Source of the DNA: Ancylobacter polymorphus
Lineage (GTDB): Bacteria; Pseudomonadota; Alphaproteobacteria; Rhizobiales; Xanthobacteraceae
Direction of reading: 5' to 3'
NCBI RefSeq assembly: GCF_030813495.1
Contig: NZ_JAUSUI010000007.1
Span: 124,001-188,000, forward strand
Length of the DNA stretch: 64,000 nucleotides
Positions 28,903 to 39,407 of this stretch are shown piece by piece. How positions within the stretch are numbered: the first letter of the stretch is position 1; the number at the start of each line of letters is the position of its first letter. The translations under genes were made by a program, and so were the position numbers. Below the pieces are notes generated by a model. It saw nothing but the letters and a program-made list of their open reading frames with translations, was not told the DNA's origin and did not search any database.

Positions 28903-29504
28903 TATTCTTCGCCCTTGCTCTCGGGCGGAGCGTGGCGGGTCATCAGCGGCACCTGCGCCATGGCGAAGACGAGGGTGATGGGCAGATAGCCGAAGGTCTT
29001 GAACGCCACCCAGGTGTCGGTGGAGACGCTGCGCCAGACGATTTCGTTCAGCACCGCCATGACGAGGAAGAACGCCCCCCAGCGTATGGTCAGTTCGCGC
29101 CAGCCCTGGTCGGTGAGCACGAAGACATCGCCCAGCACATAGGGCAGCAGCGGCTTGCGCAGCCAAAGCCCGCCGAGCAAAGCGACGCCGAACAGCGCGT
29201 TCACCAGCGTCGGCTTCATCTTGATGAAATGGTCGTCCTGCAGCACCAAGGTGAGGGTGCCGAACACCAGCACCACGCCGGCCGAGACCAGCGGCATGAC
29301 CGCGATCTTGCGGGCGATGATCCACATGACAGCCAGAGCGGCGAAGGTGGCGACCATGAAGGCGCCGGTGGCGACATAAATGCCGCCCCTCCCATTGGCG
29401 ATGAAGAACACCACCAGCGGGCCCATTTCCAGCGCGAATTTCAGCAGCGGGTGCATGGTGCGCAGGCGGGTGCCGGTGGCGGGGCCGGACGGTGCATCGC
29501 TCAT
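28902..29504 (-). CDS. yciB: septation protein A (YciB/IspZ)
   Basis: A 200-residue inner-membrane protein of the YciB/IspA intracellular septation family with about five or six helices, including LLKFALEMGPLVVFFIANG near the N-terminus and LTLVLQDDHFIKMKPTLVNALFG in the middle (in pieces). Involved in cell envelope and septation in other bacteria, mechanism unclear. It follows ftsY by three bases, as in many alphaproteobacteria. Confidence 0.92.
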   Translation of the reverse strand: MSDAPSGPATGTRLRTMHPLLKFALEMGPLVVFFIANGRGGIYVATGAFMVATFAALAVMWIIARKIAVMPLVSAGVVLVFGTLTLVLQDDHFIKMKPTLVNALFGVALLGGLWLRKPLLPYVLGDVFVLTDQGWRELTIRWGAFFLVMAVLNEIVWRSVSTDTWVAFKTFGYLPITLVFAMAQVPLMTRHAPPESKGEE

Positions 29505-29507
29505 GGG

Positions 29508-30461
29508 TCAGTCCTCCAGTCCGACGATGGCGCGGGCGAAATCGCGCGCCGCGAAGGGTTGCAGGTCGTCAATACCCTCGCCGACGCCGATGAGATGGAT
29601 CGGCAGGCCGTGCTTGGCGGCGATGGCGACCAGGATGCCGCCGCGCGCCGTGCCGTCCAGCTTGGTCATGACGAGGCCGGTGACGCCCGCCACCCGCTTG
29701 AACGCGTCCACCTGCTGCAGGGCGTTCTGGCCCACCGTGGCATCGAGCGTCAGCACCACGGCATGGGGCGCGGTAGGGTCCTGCTTCTTGATCACGCGGA
29801 CGATCTTTTCCAGCTCGGCCATCAGCTCGACGCGGTTTTGCAGCCGGCCGGCCGTGTCGATGATGAGCACGTCGGCGCCCTCCGCGCGGGCCTGCTGCAG
29901 CCCGTCAAAGGCGACGCCGGCGGCGTCGGCACCGGGGGCGCGGGAAACGAGGCTGGCGCCGGTGCGCTCCGCCCAGACCTTCAACTGCTCGATGGCCGCC
30001 GCGCGAAACGTGTCGCCGGCGGCGAGCACCACCTTCTTGCCCTGCGCCTTCAGGGTGGAGGCGAGCTTGCCGATGGTCGTGGTCTTGCCCGAGCCGTTGA
30101 CGCCGACCATCAGCAGGATGAACGGCTTGGTCTCGCCGGCGAAGGCGAGCGGCTGCGCCACCGGCTTTAGCACCGCCTCGATCTCGGCAGCGACGAGGGC
30201 GCGCACCTCCGCCGGCTCGATGGTCTTGTCGTAGCGGCCCTTACCGACAGCGGCGGCGATGCGGGCGGCGGTTTCCATGCCGAGATCGGCGCGGATCAGC
30301 ACGTCCTCCAGATCCTCCAGCGTATCGGCATCGAGCTTGCGCTTGGTGAACAGGTCGGTGATGCCGGTGGACAGACCGGTGGCGGTCCGGGTCAGCCCCT
30401 GGGTCAGGCGCTTCCAGAATCCGGGGCGGGCCTTCGTCGTCTCGTCATTCATGTCGGTCAT
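29508..30461 (-). CDS. ftsY: signal recognition particle receptor FtsY
   Basis: A 317-residue SRP-GTPase that docks ribosome-SRP complexes at the membrane for co-translational insertion. G-domain motifs are GVNGSGKTTT (G1), DTAGR (G3) and TKLDGTARGG (G4). The acidic N-terminal A domain seen in enterobacteria is nearly absent, common in alphaproteobacteria. The start ATG overlaps the mtaB stop (ATGA), so it is coupled to the dapF-mtaB-ftsY-yciB chain. Confidence 0.96.
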   Translation of the reverse strand: MTDMNDETTKARPGFWKRLTQGLTRTATGLSTGITDLFTKRKLDADTLEDLEDVLIRADLGMETAARIAAAVGKGRYDKTIEPAEVRALVAAEIEAVLKPVAQPLAFAGETKPFILLMVGVNGSGKTTTIGKLASTLKAQGKKVVLAAGDTFRAAAIEQLKVWAERTGASLVSRAPGADAAGVAFDGLQQARAEGADVLIIDTAGRLQNRVELMAELEKIVRVIKKQDPTAPHAVVLTLDATVGQNALQQVDAFKRVAGVTGLVMTKLDGTARGGILVAIAAKHGLPIHLIGVGEGIDDLQPFAARDFARAIVGLED

Positions 30462-31759
30462 GCCGCGATCAGCCGAACGCCGTCATGGCCGGCGATGCGG
30501 ATATGGGTCAGCGTTCCGGGCGCCAGCGCCGAGGCCAGGCGCACCGGGGTGAAGCTCTTGGTGCGTGCGAGGCCGCCGCGCTCGGCCAGCACTTCGCGCC
30601 GCGCTCCGACCTCGGCGGCGAGGTGGCGCAGCAGCGCATGCGCCCCCTTTTCCCGCAGGCGGCGGGCGCGCTCCTTCACGAGGGCGGGGTCCACCGCCGG
30701 CATGCGCGCCGCCGGGGTGCCGGGGCGCGGGGAGAAGGGGAAGACGTGCAGATGCGTCAGCCCGCAGGCGTCCACCAGATCGAGCGAGGCACGGAAGGCC
30801 GTCTCCGATTCCGTGGGGAAGCCGGCGATGAGATCGGCGCCGAACACCACATCCGGCCGCGCCTGGCGCAGGGCGCGGCAGAAGCCGATGGCGTCCTGGC
30901 GCGAATGCCGGCGCTTCATCCGCTTGAGGATCAGATCGTCGCCCGCCTGCAGCGAGAGGTGGAGATGCGGCATCAGCCGCTCTTCTTCCGCCAGCGCGCG
31001 CCTTAGCTCGTCGTCGACCTCCACTGAATCGAGCGAGGAGAGTCGCAGCCGGGGCAGTTCCGGCACATGGCGCAGCAAGGTGCGCACCAGCGTGCCGAGC
31101 CGTGGCGCGCCGGGAAGGCCGGCGCCGTAGGAGGTGAGGTCGACCCCGGTGAGCACGATTTCGCGCGTGCCCTGTTCCACCAGCTCGCGCACCCGCGCGA
31201 CGACCGCGCCCATCGGCACGGAGCGGGAATTGCCCCGCCCATAGGGGATGACGCAGAAGGTGCAGCGATGGTCGCAGCCATCCTGCACCTGCACGAAGGC
31301 GCGTGTGTGTCCCTCGATCGTGTCGGCCGGCCCGTCCAGCAGATGCGGCGCGGTCTCGCGTACCGCCATGATGTCGCCGACGACGATCTTCGCCTCGCTG
31401 CCGAGGCCGAAATCGAGCGCGGCGCGGGTGGCCTGCCACGCCTCCGGCGCGGTCTTCTCGGCATTGCCGAGCACGCGGTCGACTTCTCCCATCGCCGCGA
31501 AGCGGGCGGGCTCGGTCTGCGCGGCGCAGCCGGTGACGATGATGCGGCGGGTGGGCGCCTCGCGCTTGAGCCGGCGGATGGTCTGGCGCGCCTGCTTCAC
31601 CGCCTCGGCGGTGACGGCACAGGTATTGACGATCACCGCGTTCTCCAGTCCCGCCGCGCCTGCCATCGCCTTTGCGCTGGCGGAATCGAGCGCGTTCAGT
31701 CGGCAGCCGAAACTGACGACCTCAACGGGGGACGCAGGGGCCGGGGCGGCGAGGGGCAT
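30458..31759 (-). CDS. mtaB: tRNA t6A37 methylthiotransferase MtaB
   Basis: A 433-residue radical-SAM methylthiotransferase converting t6A37 to ms2t6A37 in tRNA. The N-terminal UPF0004 domain contributes three cluster cysteines (FGCRLN, NTCAV, TGCAAQ), the radical-SAM core has CDHRCTFC, and a TRAM-like domain closes the protein. The start at 31759 is chosen because it gives the conserved N-terminus and leaves two bases after dapF; the open frame runs on upstream antiparallel to nothing useful. Confidence 0.94.
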   Translation of the reverse strand: MPLAAPAPASPVEVVSFGCRLNALDSASAKAMAGAAGLENAVIVNTCAVTAEAVKQARQTIRRLKREAPTRRIIVTGCAAQTEPARFAAMGEVDRVLGNAEKTAPEAWQATRAALDFGLGSEAKIVVGDIMAVRETAPHLLDGPADTIEGHTRAFVQVQDGCDHRCTFCVIPYGRGNSRSVPMGAVVARVRELVEQGTREIVLTGVDLTSYGAGLPGAPRLGTLVRTLLRHVPELPRLRLSSLDSVEVDDELRRALAEEERLMPHLHLSLQAGDDLILKRMKRRHSRQDAIGFCRALRQARPDVVFGADLIAGFPTESETAFRASLDLVDACGLTHLHVFPFSPRPGTPAARMPAVDPALVKERARRLREKGAHALLRHLAAEVGARREVLAERGGLARTKSFTPVRLASALAPGTLTHIRIAGHDGVRLIAA

Positions 31760-31761
31760 CG

Positions 31762-32661
31762 TCACGCGGTGGCTTCGCCGGACGCAGCGGCAGGGCGCTC
31801 GGCTTCGCCGAGCATGACGGCGGTGAGCCGGCCGCCGAACTCGAATTCGGCAGGGCCGGTCATCAACATATGGTCGTCGCTCTCGCGCCAGTCGATGACC
31901 AGATCGCCGCCGGGCAGGCTGATGGTGACGCGCCGGCCGGTGAGGCCGAGGCGCGCCGCGCAGACGGCGGTGGCGCAGGCGGCGGTGCCGCAGGCACGGG
32001 TGAGGCCGACGCCACGCTCCCACACCTTCAGCACGATGTGGTCGGGCGAGACCACCTGCGCGGCGGAGATGTTGGCCCGCTCCGGGAAGATCGGATGGTG
32101 TTCCAGCTCCGGCCCCAGAAGGGCGAGGTCGATGGCGTCGATGTCCTCCACCCAGAAAATGGCGTGCGGGTTGCCGACATTGACCACCGCCGGCGCGCGC
32201 AGCACCGGCGCCTCCGCCGGGCCGGCCTGCAATTCGATGGCGCGGGTATCGCTGACCGGGCCGGCGAGCGGGATGTCGTGCCAGCCGAAACGCGGCACGC
32301 CCATATCGACGGTGATGCCCTCGGGGGCGAGGGTGCATTCCAGCGGGCCGGCGACGCTCTCGAACAGCATATGCTGCGCGCCGGTGCGGCCGGATTCATA
32401 AAGCGCGATGCAGCGTGTGCCGTTGCCGCAGGCACCGGACTCGGAGCCGTCGGAATTGATGATGCGCACGAAAGCGCGCGTGCCCTCGGTCTGTGGCGGA
32501 TAGAGCGCCATGATCTGATCGAAGGGCAGCACCTCCCGCCGGGCGAGGGCGCGCGCCTCTTCCGGCGGCACGTCGAGCGGGGCGTCGCGCAGATCGAGCA
32601 CGACGATCTCGTTGCCGAGGCCGTTCATCTTGACGAAGGGTCGGTTTTCCAGCGCGGCCAT
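31762..32661 (-). CDS. dapF: diaminopimelate epimerase
   Basis: A 299-residue enzyme interconverting LL- and meso-diaminopimelate for lysine and peptidoglycan. The two catalytic cysteines sit in ACGNGTRC and ACGTAACA, and the start [10 protein letters not shown] is typical. It is first in the dapF-mtaB-ftsY-yciB chain, a gene order common in Rhizobiales. Confidence 0.96.
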   Translation of the reverse strand: MAALENRPFVKMNGLGNEIVVLDLRDAPLDVPPEEARALARREVLPFDQIMALYPPQTEGTRAFVRIINSDGSESGACGNGTRCIALYESGRTGAQHMLFESVAGPLECTLAPEGITVDMGVPRFGWHDIPLAGPVSDTRAIELQAGPAEAPVLRAPAVVNVGNPHAIFWVEDIDAIDLALLGPELEHHPIFPERANISAAQVVSPDHIVLKVWERGVGLTRACGTAACATAVCAARLGLTGRRVTISLPGGDLVIDWRESDDHMLMTGPAEFEFGGRLTAVMLGEAERPAAASGEATA

Positions 32662-32917
32662 GAACCCGGTTTCGCGGCAGCGGCGGACGGGCCGCCGGTG
32701 GGTTGACGAGGATGCGGTCCTTATATGGTGAAGCGCCGAGGCTTGGCCAGACTTATCGCCGGCCGGCCCGTCTGGGCGCGAGTGTCGCGGCGCGGCGACA
32801 GGGGCCGGCGAAGCGGCGCGGTGGGCCGCGCGGGCCGTCGCGGGCGCGCCTGCGTAATGCTAGGAGTCGCGTTCATGTCTTGTTTCCGGCGCCGCGCCCC
32901 TTTCCGGTGAATCGACC

Positions 32918-33670
32918 ATGATGGTGAACGTCTCCGCCCGCCCGCTGCCGCGCCGGCTTCTCCTCGTGCTGGCGCTGCTGGCCGTGCCGGCGCTGCCCGC
33001 CACGCTGCGGGCGCAAGACGTCGCTCCGCCCGCCGCCGCCCCGCCCGCCGCCGCTCCGCCCGCCGCCGCCGCGCCCGCGAACCCCGCGCCTGCCGGCCCT
33101 GATGCGCCGCCGCTTGACGATGACGACATGATCGCCCCGCCGATGATCGACCCGCGCGCGGTGGAAACGCAGAATGTCGCTCCCGCGCCGGACCCGCTGA
33201 AGCGGCCCGACGGGTTCGGCGAGGAATCGGTGATGAAGCCGGTGCCGGTGCTGATGAAGCCCGGCCATGCGAACTGGGACGACGCCTTCAAGACCATCGT
33301 GGCGGCGCTGAAGGAGATCGACGCCGAGATGGCGCGGCTGAAGCTGAAGCCCAACGGCGCCTCCTTCATCATCTACACCGCGACGGACGATCTCGGCTTC
33401 GATTTCGAGGCGGCGGTACCGTTCGAGGGCGCGACGGCGGACAAGCCGCAGAACGGCATGATGTTTTCCGCTTCGCCCGCCGGCCGGGCGCTGCGCTTCA
33501 CCCATCGTGGGCCCTATGATTCCATGGACCCGACCTATGAGCAGATCGCCAACCTGCTCGACGCCAAGGATCTGGAAGCCCAGGACCTCTATGTCGAGGA
33601 ATACCGCTCCGACCCACGCACCACGCCGGAGGACGACCTCGTTATCGACATCTGGGTGCCGCTGAAGTGA
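32918..33670 (+). CDS. exported GyrI-like small-molecule-binding domain protein
   Basis: A 250-residue protein with a signal peptide (about 1-32), an Ala/Pro linker (about 34-65, encoded by a triplicated 15-base repeat) and a GyrI/AraC-effector-binding-like domain (about 110-249, with ALRFTHRGPYDSMDPTYEQI, DLYVEEYRSDP and the terminal DIWVPL). GyrI-like domains bind small molecules and are usually cytoplasmic, so the periplasmic form is noteworthy though recurrent in alphaproteobacteria. Divergent from dapF; ligand unknown. Confidence 0.8.
   Translation: MMVNVSARPLPRRLLLVLALLAVPALPATLRAQDVAPPAAAPPAAAPPAAAAPANPAPAGPDAPPLDDDDMIAPPMIDPRAVETQNVAPAPDPLKRPDGFGEESVMKPVPVLMKPGHANWDDAFKTIVAALKEIDAEMARLKLKPNGASFIIYTATDDLGFDFEAAVPFEGATADKPQNGMMFSASPAGRALRFTHRGPYDSMDPTYEQIANLLDAKDLEAQDLYVEEYRSDPRTTPEDDLVIDIWVPLK
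33023..33067 (+). repeat. three tandem 15-base repeats in Ala/Pro linker
   Basis: Three near-identical copies of GCTCCGCCCGCCGCC (middle copy with one change) encode APPAA units between the signal peptide and the GyrI-like domain. Copy number may vary between strains without frame change. Confidence 0.8.
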
Positions 33671-33678
33671 TTATCGGC

Positions 33679-33699
33679 GGCACCCCCCGCACGGGTGCC
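33679..33699. terminator. hairpin downstream of GyrI-like gene
   Basis: GGCACCC-N7-GGGTGCC is a 7-bp perfect stem starting nine bases after the stop codon; no T tract follows. Possible weak terminator. Confidence 0.4.
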
Positions 33700-33772
33700 T
33701 GGCGCCCCGCCCATTCGCCTCCCCCGCCGCTCTGTGCTATGAGGCGCGCAAACGGACATCTTCGATAGCGAC

Positions 33773-35020
33773 ATGAACCTCATCGATACCACAGCGGCCT
33801 CCGCCGCCGGGGCGCGTCTCCCCGTCGAGGGCGCGCCCGCCGAAATGCCTCGGGCGGATGCGAAGCGCTCCCTTGCCGGGCTCGACCGCGCCGGGCTGGC
33901 CGAGGCGCTGGCCGAGATCGGTCTGCCTGAGCGCGAGCGCCGCATGCGCGTCGCCCAGCTCTGGCACTGGATCTATCTGCGCGGGGCGTTGTCCTTCGAC
34001 GAGATGACCAATGTCGGCAAGGGGCTGCGCGAGAAGCTCAGTGCCGCCTTCTCGCTGGATCGTCCCGAGGTGGTGGTGGAGCAGGTGTCGAATGACGGCA
34101 CCCGCAAATGGCTGCTGCGCCTGCCGCCCGACATTGCCGGCGACAAGCCGCACGATGTCGAGATGGTCTACATCCCCGAGAGCGACCGCGGCACGCTGTG
34201 CGTCTCCTCCCAGGTCGGCTGCACGCTCAACTGCTCCTTCTGCCACACCGGCACCCAGCGCCTGGTGCGCAACCTCACGGCGGCCGAAATCGTGGCGCAG
34301 GTGATGGTGGCGCGGGACCGGCTCGGCGACTCTCCCGGCCGCGAGCGGGCGACGGGTCCCGGCCTTCCCACCGAAGGCGACCGGCTGGTGACCAATATCG
34401 TGTTCATGGGCATGGGCGAGCCGCTCTACGCCTATGATTCCGTCGCCAAGGCGATCGAGGTGCTGGCCGATGGCGAAGGCCTCGGCATCGGCAAGAGGCG
34501 CATCACCGTGTCCACCTCCGGCGTGGTGCCGGAGATCGAGAAGCTTGGCCGCGAGGTCGGGCCGATGCTCGCCATCTCGCTGCACGCGGTGCGCGACGAA
34601 CTGCGCGACGTGCTGGTGCCGATCAACAAGAAATACCCGCTGAAGGATCTGCTGGAGGCGTGCCGCACCTATCCGGCCGCGTCCAACGCCAAACGCATCA
34701 CGTTCGAATATGTGATGCTCAAGGGGGTGAACGACAGCCCGGCCGACGCCAAGGCGCTGGTGCGGCTTCTGGCCGGCATTCCCGCCAAGATCAACCTGAT
34801 CCCCTTCAACCCCTGGCCGGGCACGAAATATGAATGCTCGGACTGGGAGACGATCGAGCAGTTCTCCGACATCGTCTTTCGCGCCGGCTATTCCAGCCCG
34901 GTGCGCACGCCGCGCGGGCGCGACATCCTCGCCGCCTGCGGCCAGCTGAAAAGCGAGACGGAGAAGCTCTCCGCCCGCGAGCGCCTCGCCCTGCGGGCGA
35001 TGGCCGCGGCGGCGGAATAG
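33773..35020 (+). CDS. rlmN: dual-specificity RNA methyltransferase RlmN
   Basis: A 415-residue radical-SAM enzyme adding C2-methyl to A2503 of 23S rRNA and A37 of some tRNAs. The cluster motif [15 protein letters not shown], and the C-terminal catalytic cysteine in ILAACGQL are present. The N-terminus is about 30 residues longer than in E. coli, with an Ala-rich leader. A small membrane protein gene follows 11 bases later. Confidence 0.95.
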   Translation: MNLIDTTAASAAGARLPVEGAPAEMPRADAKRSLAGLDRAGLAEALAEIGLPERERRMRVAQLWHWIYLRGALSFDEMTNVGKGLREKLSAAFSLDRPEVVVEQVSNDGTRKWLLRLPPDIAGDKPHDVEMVYIPESDRGTLCVSSQVGCTLNCSFCHTGTQRLVRNLTAAEIVAQVMVARDRLGDSPGRERATGPGLPTEGDRLVTNIVFMGMGEPLYAYDSVAKAIEVLADGEGLGIGKRRITVSTSGVVPEIEKLGREVGPMLAISLHAVRDELRDVLVPINKKYPLKDLLEACRTYPAASNAKRITFEYVMLKGVNDSPADAKALVRLLAGIPAKINLIPFNPWPGTKYECSDWETIEQFSDIVFRAGYSSPVRTPRGRDILAACGQLKSETEKLSARERLALRAMAAAAE

Positions 35021-35031
35021 GGGCGCGCGAC

Positions 35032-35535
35032 ATGGACAATCTGCTGCGGCTGCTGCTGCGTCTCCTCATCGTGCCGCTCGGCGGCGTGGCGGGAATGATC
35101 GCCGCGCTGGCCATTATCCTTGTCGGCTACTGGCAGCTGGGGGACCTGATCTCCGGCGTTACCGAGATCGAGGCGGTGGCGCTGGCGGATGCGCTGACCA
35201 CAGCGGCCTTCGCGATGATGGCCATCGTCGTTCTGATGGGCGGTATCGCGCTGATCGGCGTACTCTTCGCCGAGGCATTCGCGGTGCGCTCCTGGGTGTT
35301 CCATGTCGCCAATGGCGCGGTCTCGGCCATGATCGCGGCACAGATTTTCCCGCCCTATCCGGATGCACCCGTGCCGTTCAACGGCATGCTCTACATTCTC
35401 GGCGCCGGCCTCGCCGGGGGGCTGGTCTATTGGGCGGTGGCGGGATGGAGCGCCGGTTTCTGGAAGCCGCTGGGGCCCGCAGGGCCCGCCGCGCCGCTGC
35501 CGCCGGCCCAGCCCGCTCCCCCCACGGCGCCCTGA
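35032..35535 (+). CDS. hypothetical membrane protein, four predicted helices
   Basis: A 167-residue protein with hydrophobic segments near residues 8-30, 55-85, 95-115 and 118-140, then a Pro/Ala-rich tail. I do not recognise a named family. It lies between rlmN and argG in the same direction, 11 bases after rlmN, so it may be co-transcribed with it. No catalytic motif is visible. Confidence 0.7.
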   Translation: MDNLLRLLLRLLIVPLGGVAGMIAALAIILVGYWQLGDLISGVTEIEAVALADALTTAAFAMMAIVVLMGGIALIGVLFAEAFAVRSWVFHVANGAVSAMIAAQIFPPYPDAPVPFNGMLYILGAGLAGGLVYWAVAGWSAGFWKPLGPAGPAAPLPPAQPAPPTAP

Positions 35536-35622
35536 GCACTGCTGCAACGCTTGCACCGGCGCGCGCCATGCCTATAGTCCGCGCGCCCTTCCGGGCTCGG
35601 CTCCTTTCCTGCGGAACGTGAT

Positions 35623-36852
<1,230 letters not shown>

Positions 36853-36868
36853 GGCGCCCTCGCACCTG

Positions 36869-36951
36869 CCTCATCCCCGGGCTTGACCCGGGGACCCAGA
36901 GTTTGCGGCGCGCGCTGTCGCTGGGTGCCCGGGTCAAGCCCGGGCATGAGG
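36869..36951. repeat. REP-like palindrome downstream of argG
   Basis: Two 31-base arms, CCTCATCCCCGGGCTTGACC... and its complement, differ at only two paired positions and flank a 21-base loop. This is a Rhizobiales-type repeat of the CCCGGGCTTGACCCGGG kind. It lies between the convergent argG and SDR genes, where it could form a strong mRNA 3' hairpin. Confidence 0.88.
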
Positions 36952-36969
36952 GGTTGTGGGAAGACGTCC

Positions 36970-37722
36970 TCAGATCGCCTGACCGCCCGACACCTCGATG
37001 CGCTGGGCGGTGACCCAGCGATTGTCGGGCGACAAGAGGCTCGCCACCATCGGGCCGATATCGTCCGGCACGCCGACGCGGCCGAGCGCGGTGATGCCCG
37101 CAAGCTGCTTGTTGATCTCCGCATTGTCGCGCACCGCGCCACCGCCGAAATCGGTCTCGATCGCTCCCGGCGCCACCGTGTTGACGGCAATGCCGCGCGG
37201 GCCGAGTTCCTTCGCCATGTAGCGCGTCAGCACCTCCACCGCGCCCTTCATCGCCGCATAGGCGGCATAGCCGGGATAGGCGAAGCGGGTGAGGCCGGAG
37301 GAGAAATTGACGATGCGCCCGCCATCAGTGATCAGCGGCAGCAGCGTCTGGGTGAGGAAGAACACGCCCTTGAAATGGACATCGACCAGCCGGTCGAACT
37401 GCGCCTCACTGGTGTCGGCGATGGGCGCGTAATCGCCATGGCCGGCATTGTTGACGAGGTGGTCGAAGCTCTCGCGGCCCCAGACTTCGGAAAGGGCGGC
37501 GCGCAGCTTCTCCGCGAAGGCGGGGAAGTCGGCGATCGTGCCGGTGTCGAGCTGCAGCGCCACAGCCTTGCGGCCCAGCGCCTCGATCTCGGCCACAACG
37601 GCCTGCGCGTCTTCGGCGCGGCTGTGATAGGTCAAGACGACATCGCCGCCCCGACGAGCGACGCTGAGGGCGGTGTTGCGGCCAAGCCCGCGGCTGCCGC
37701 CGGTGATGAGGGTAATGGTCAT
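36970..37722 (-). CDS. SDR family NAD(P)-dependent oxidoreductase
   Basis: A 250-residue classical SDR: TGGSRGLGRN at residues about 7-16, NNAGHGDY, a YAAMK catalytic YxxxK and the C-terminal IEVSGGQ. Start at 37722 gives normal family length; an upstream open frame overlaps the divergent AraC gene. It is divergent from that regulator across 131 bases and is probably its target. Substrate unknown. Confidence 0.9.
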   Translation of the reverse strand: MTITLITGGSRGLGRNTALSVARRGGDVVLTYHSRAEDAQAVVAEIEALGRKAVALQLDTGTIADFPAFAEKLRAALSEVWGRESFDHLVNNAGHGDYAPIADTSEAQFDRLVDVHFKGVFFLTQTLLPLITDGGRIVNFSSGLTRFAYPGYAAYAAMKGAVEVLTRYMAKELGPRGIAVNTVAPGAIETDFGGGAVRDNAEINKQLAGITALGRVGVPDDIGPMVASLLSPDNRWVTAQRIEVSGGQAI

Positions 37723-37853
37723 GGGTCCGTCTCCTGTTGCGGTGAGACAGATATGACGCGCGGCGCGCGGCCGTGGTTGCCGGATCGGCGGAGCCTCTTG
37801 CCTATTTCTCCGAAGGTGCTTTCCTTTCTCGGCCGCCGGGCTAGCATGCCGGC

Positions 37854-38741
37854 ATGACAACCCTGCTCGACATCATGGACCGCCACGGCCGGCTTCACGC
37901 CGATGCCAACGGCATCGCCACGACGCCGATCCCTGGCGTCATGTTTTTCCGCGTCACCTCCCCGTCGGGCGTCAGCCACGCCATCGCCCGGCCGCTGGTC
38001 TGCCTGGTCGTGCAGGGCGCCAAGCAGGTGACGATGGGCGGGCGCGATTTTCCGCTCCGCGCCGGCGAGTCGCTGCTGATCACCGCCGATGTGCCGATCG
38101 TCAGCCAGATCACCAGGGCAAGCCACGCCGCGCCCTATGTCTCCCTGGTGCTGGAACTCGACCTGGCCATCGTCGCCGAACTGGCGCGGGAAATGGAGCC
38201 GGCCCTGGCCGGTGCGGCGGACCCTGTGCGGGTCGACCCGACCGATGGCGAGGTGGCGGGCGCGGCGCTGCGGCTGCTGCACTTGCTCGATCGTCCCGGC
38301 GCGCTGCCGGTACTGCAGGCGGCACTGATCCGCGAAATGCACTACTGGCTGCTGGCCGGGCGGCACGGCGCCGCCATTCGCCGGCTCGGCTGGCCGGATA
38401 GTCACGCCCAGCGCATCGGCCGAGCCGTGGCGCTGCTGCGTGCGGAGTTCGCCAAGCCCTTGCCGGTGAACCGCCTCGCGGAGGTGGCGGGAATGAGCGT
38501 GTCCACCTTCCACCAGCATTTCCGCGCCGTCACCTCGCTATCCCCGCTGCAGTTTCAGAAGCAGCTGCGGCTGATCGAGGCGCGGCGGCTGATGGCGGCG
38601 GAAGGGGTGTCCGCGAGCCTGGCGGCCTTTGCGGTGGGCTATGAAAGCGTGCCGCAATTCACCCGCGAATATGGGCGCCTGTTCGGCGCGCCGCCGGTGC
38701 GGGACGTGAAGGCGGCACGGGAGCAGATGCGCGCCGCCTGA
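37854..38741 (+). CDS. AraC family transcriptional regulator
   Basis: A 295-residue regulator with an N-terminal AraC_N effector domain (about 1-185; VCLVVQGAKQVTMGG, ESLLITADVP) and a C-terminal double helix-turn-helix (about 195-290; LAEVAGMSVSTFHQHFRAVT and AFAVGYESVPQFTREYGRLFG). Members of this type often sit beside and activate a divergent oxidoreductase, as with the SDR here. Confidence 0.92.
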   Translation: MTTLLDIMDRHGRLHADANGIATTPIPGVMFFRVTSPSGVSHAIARPLVCLVVQGAKQVTMGGRDFPLRAGESLLITADVPIVSQITRASHAAPYVSLVLELDLAIVAELAREMEPALAGAADPVRVDPTDGEVAGAALRLLHLLDRPGALPVLQAALIREMHYWLLAGRHGAAIRRLGWPDSHAQRIGRAVALLRAEFAKPLPVNRLAEVAGMSVSTFHQHFRAVTSLSPLQFQKQLRLIEARRLMAAEGVSASLAAFAVGYESVPQFTREYGRLFGAPPVRDVKAAREQMRAA

Positions 38742-38759
38742 GGATCGCGAGGCGCGGCT

Positions 38760-39257
38760 TCAGTCCAGCGGCACCTTGCGGTTCTCGCCGAGATCAGTGG
38801 TCGAGCCGGAGAGACGCGCCGCCATCATCTTGAACATCACGCCGATGGAATTGGACGGGCCGTCCCAATATTCCGCCTGGTCGGGAATGAAGCGCAAAAC
38901 GCAGATATTCGGGTCGGTCTTGCCCTGCGGCCAGAACGCTTTGTTCATGTCGCTCCAGAGTTCGTCGATCTTGGCGCGGTCGTTGGAGACTTCGGCCTGG
39001 CCGGAGACCGAGAGGTAGTTGTTGTCGCCCGGCTTGGCGAAGGTGAGCGCGGCCTGCGGGTCCCGCTCCAACTCGTCATCCTTGTGACCGCGGCGGTCCG
39101 AAAGGAACCAGACGCAGCCTTCCTCGCGCGAGGGATGGGCGTCCATCGGCCGGGCGCGCAGCGTCTCGCCCTCGCGGGTGACGAGCATGCAGATGCGGAT
39201 GTCCTCCATCATCTCCCAGACGCGGTCGATGGCTTCGGCGGTGGTCTTGTCGTCCAT
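38760..39257 (-). CDS. pyridoxamine 5'-phosphate oxidase-fold protein (general stress protein 26-like)
   Basis: A 165-residue split-barrel flavin-binding protein. The blocks ICMLVTREGETLRARPM, VWFLSDRRGHK and CVLRFIPDQAEYWDGPS are typical of the PPOX-like general stress subgroup, which binds FMN or F420-like cofactors. True pyridoxamine oxidase activity is unlikely. Convergent with the AraC gene and divergent from the M50 protease gene. Confidence 0.88.
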   Translation of the reverse strand: MDDKTTAEAIDRVWEMMEDIRICMLVTREGETLRARPMDAHPSREEGCVWFLSDRRGHKDDELERDPQAALTFAKPGDNNYLSVSGQAEVSNDRAKIDELWSDMNKAFWPQGKTDPNICVLRFIPDQAEYWDGPSNSIGVMFKMMAARLSGSTTDLGENRKVPLD

Positions 39258-39407
39258 GGAAAAGCCTCCTCGGGTTCGAGGGGAGAACCCGGAGGCGCAG
39301 CGCTGGTTCCTCGCTTCGTGCGGCGATCGGCCCGCGGCATCCGTGCTGTTCCGCTGTCATGTGGCAGCGCTCTCGCTATGCTAGCGAGCCCACGTAAGGA
39401 GACGCTC

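Noticed and set aside
32703-32921. 72-codon Arg-rich frame upstream of the GyrI-like gene
   Set aside because: Composition typical of out-of-frame GC-rich DNA; no ribosome site; it covers the divergent promoter between dapF and the GyrI-like gene.
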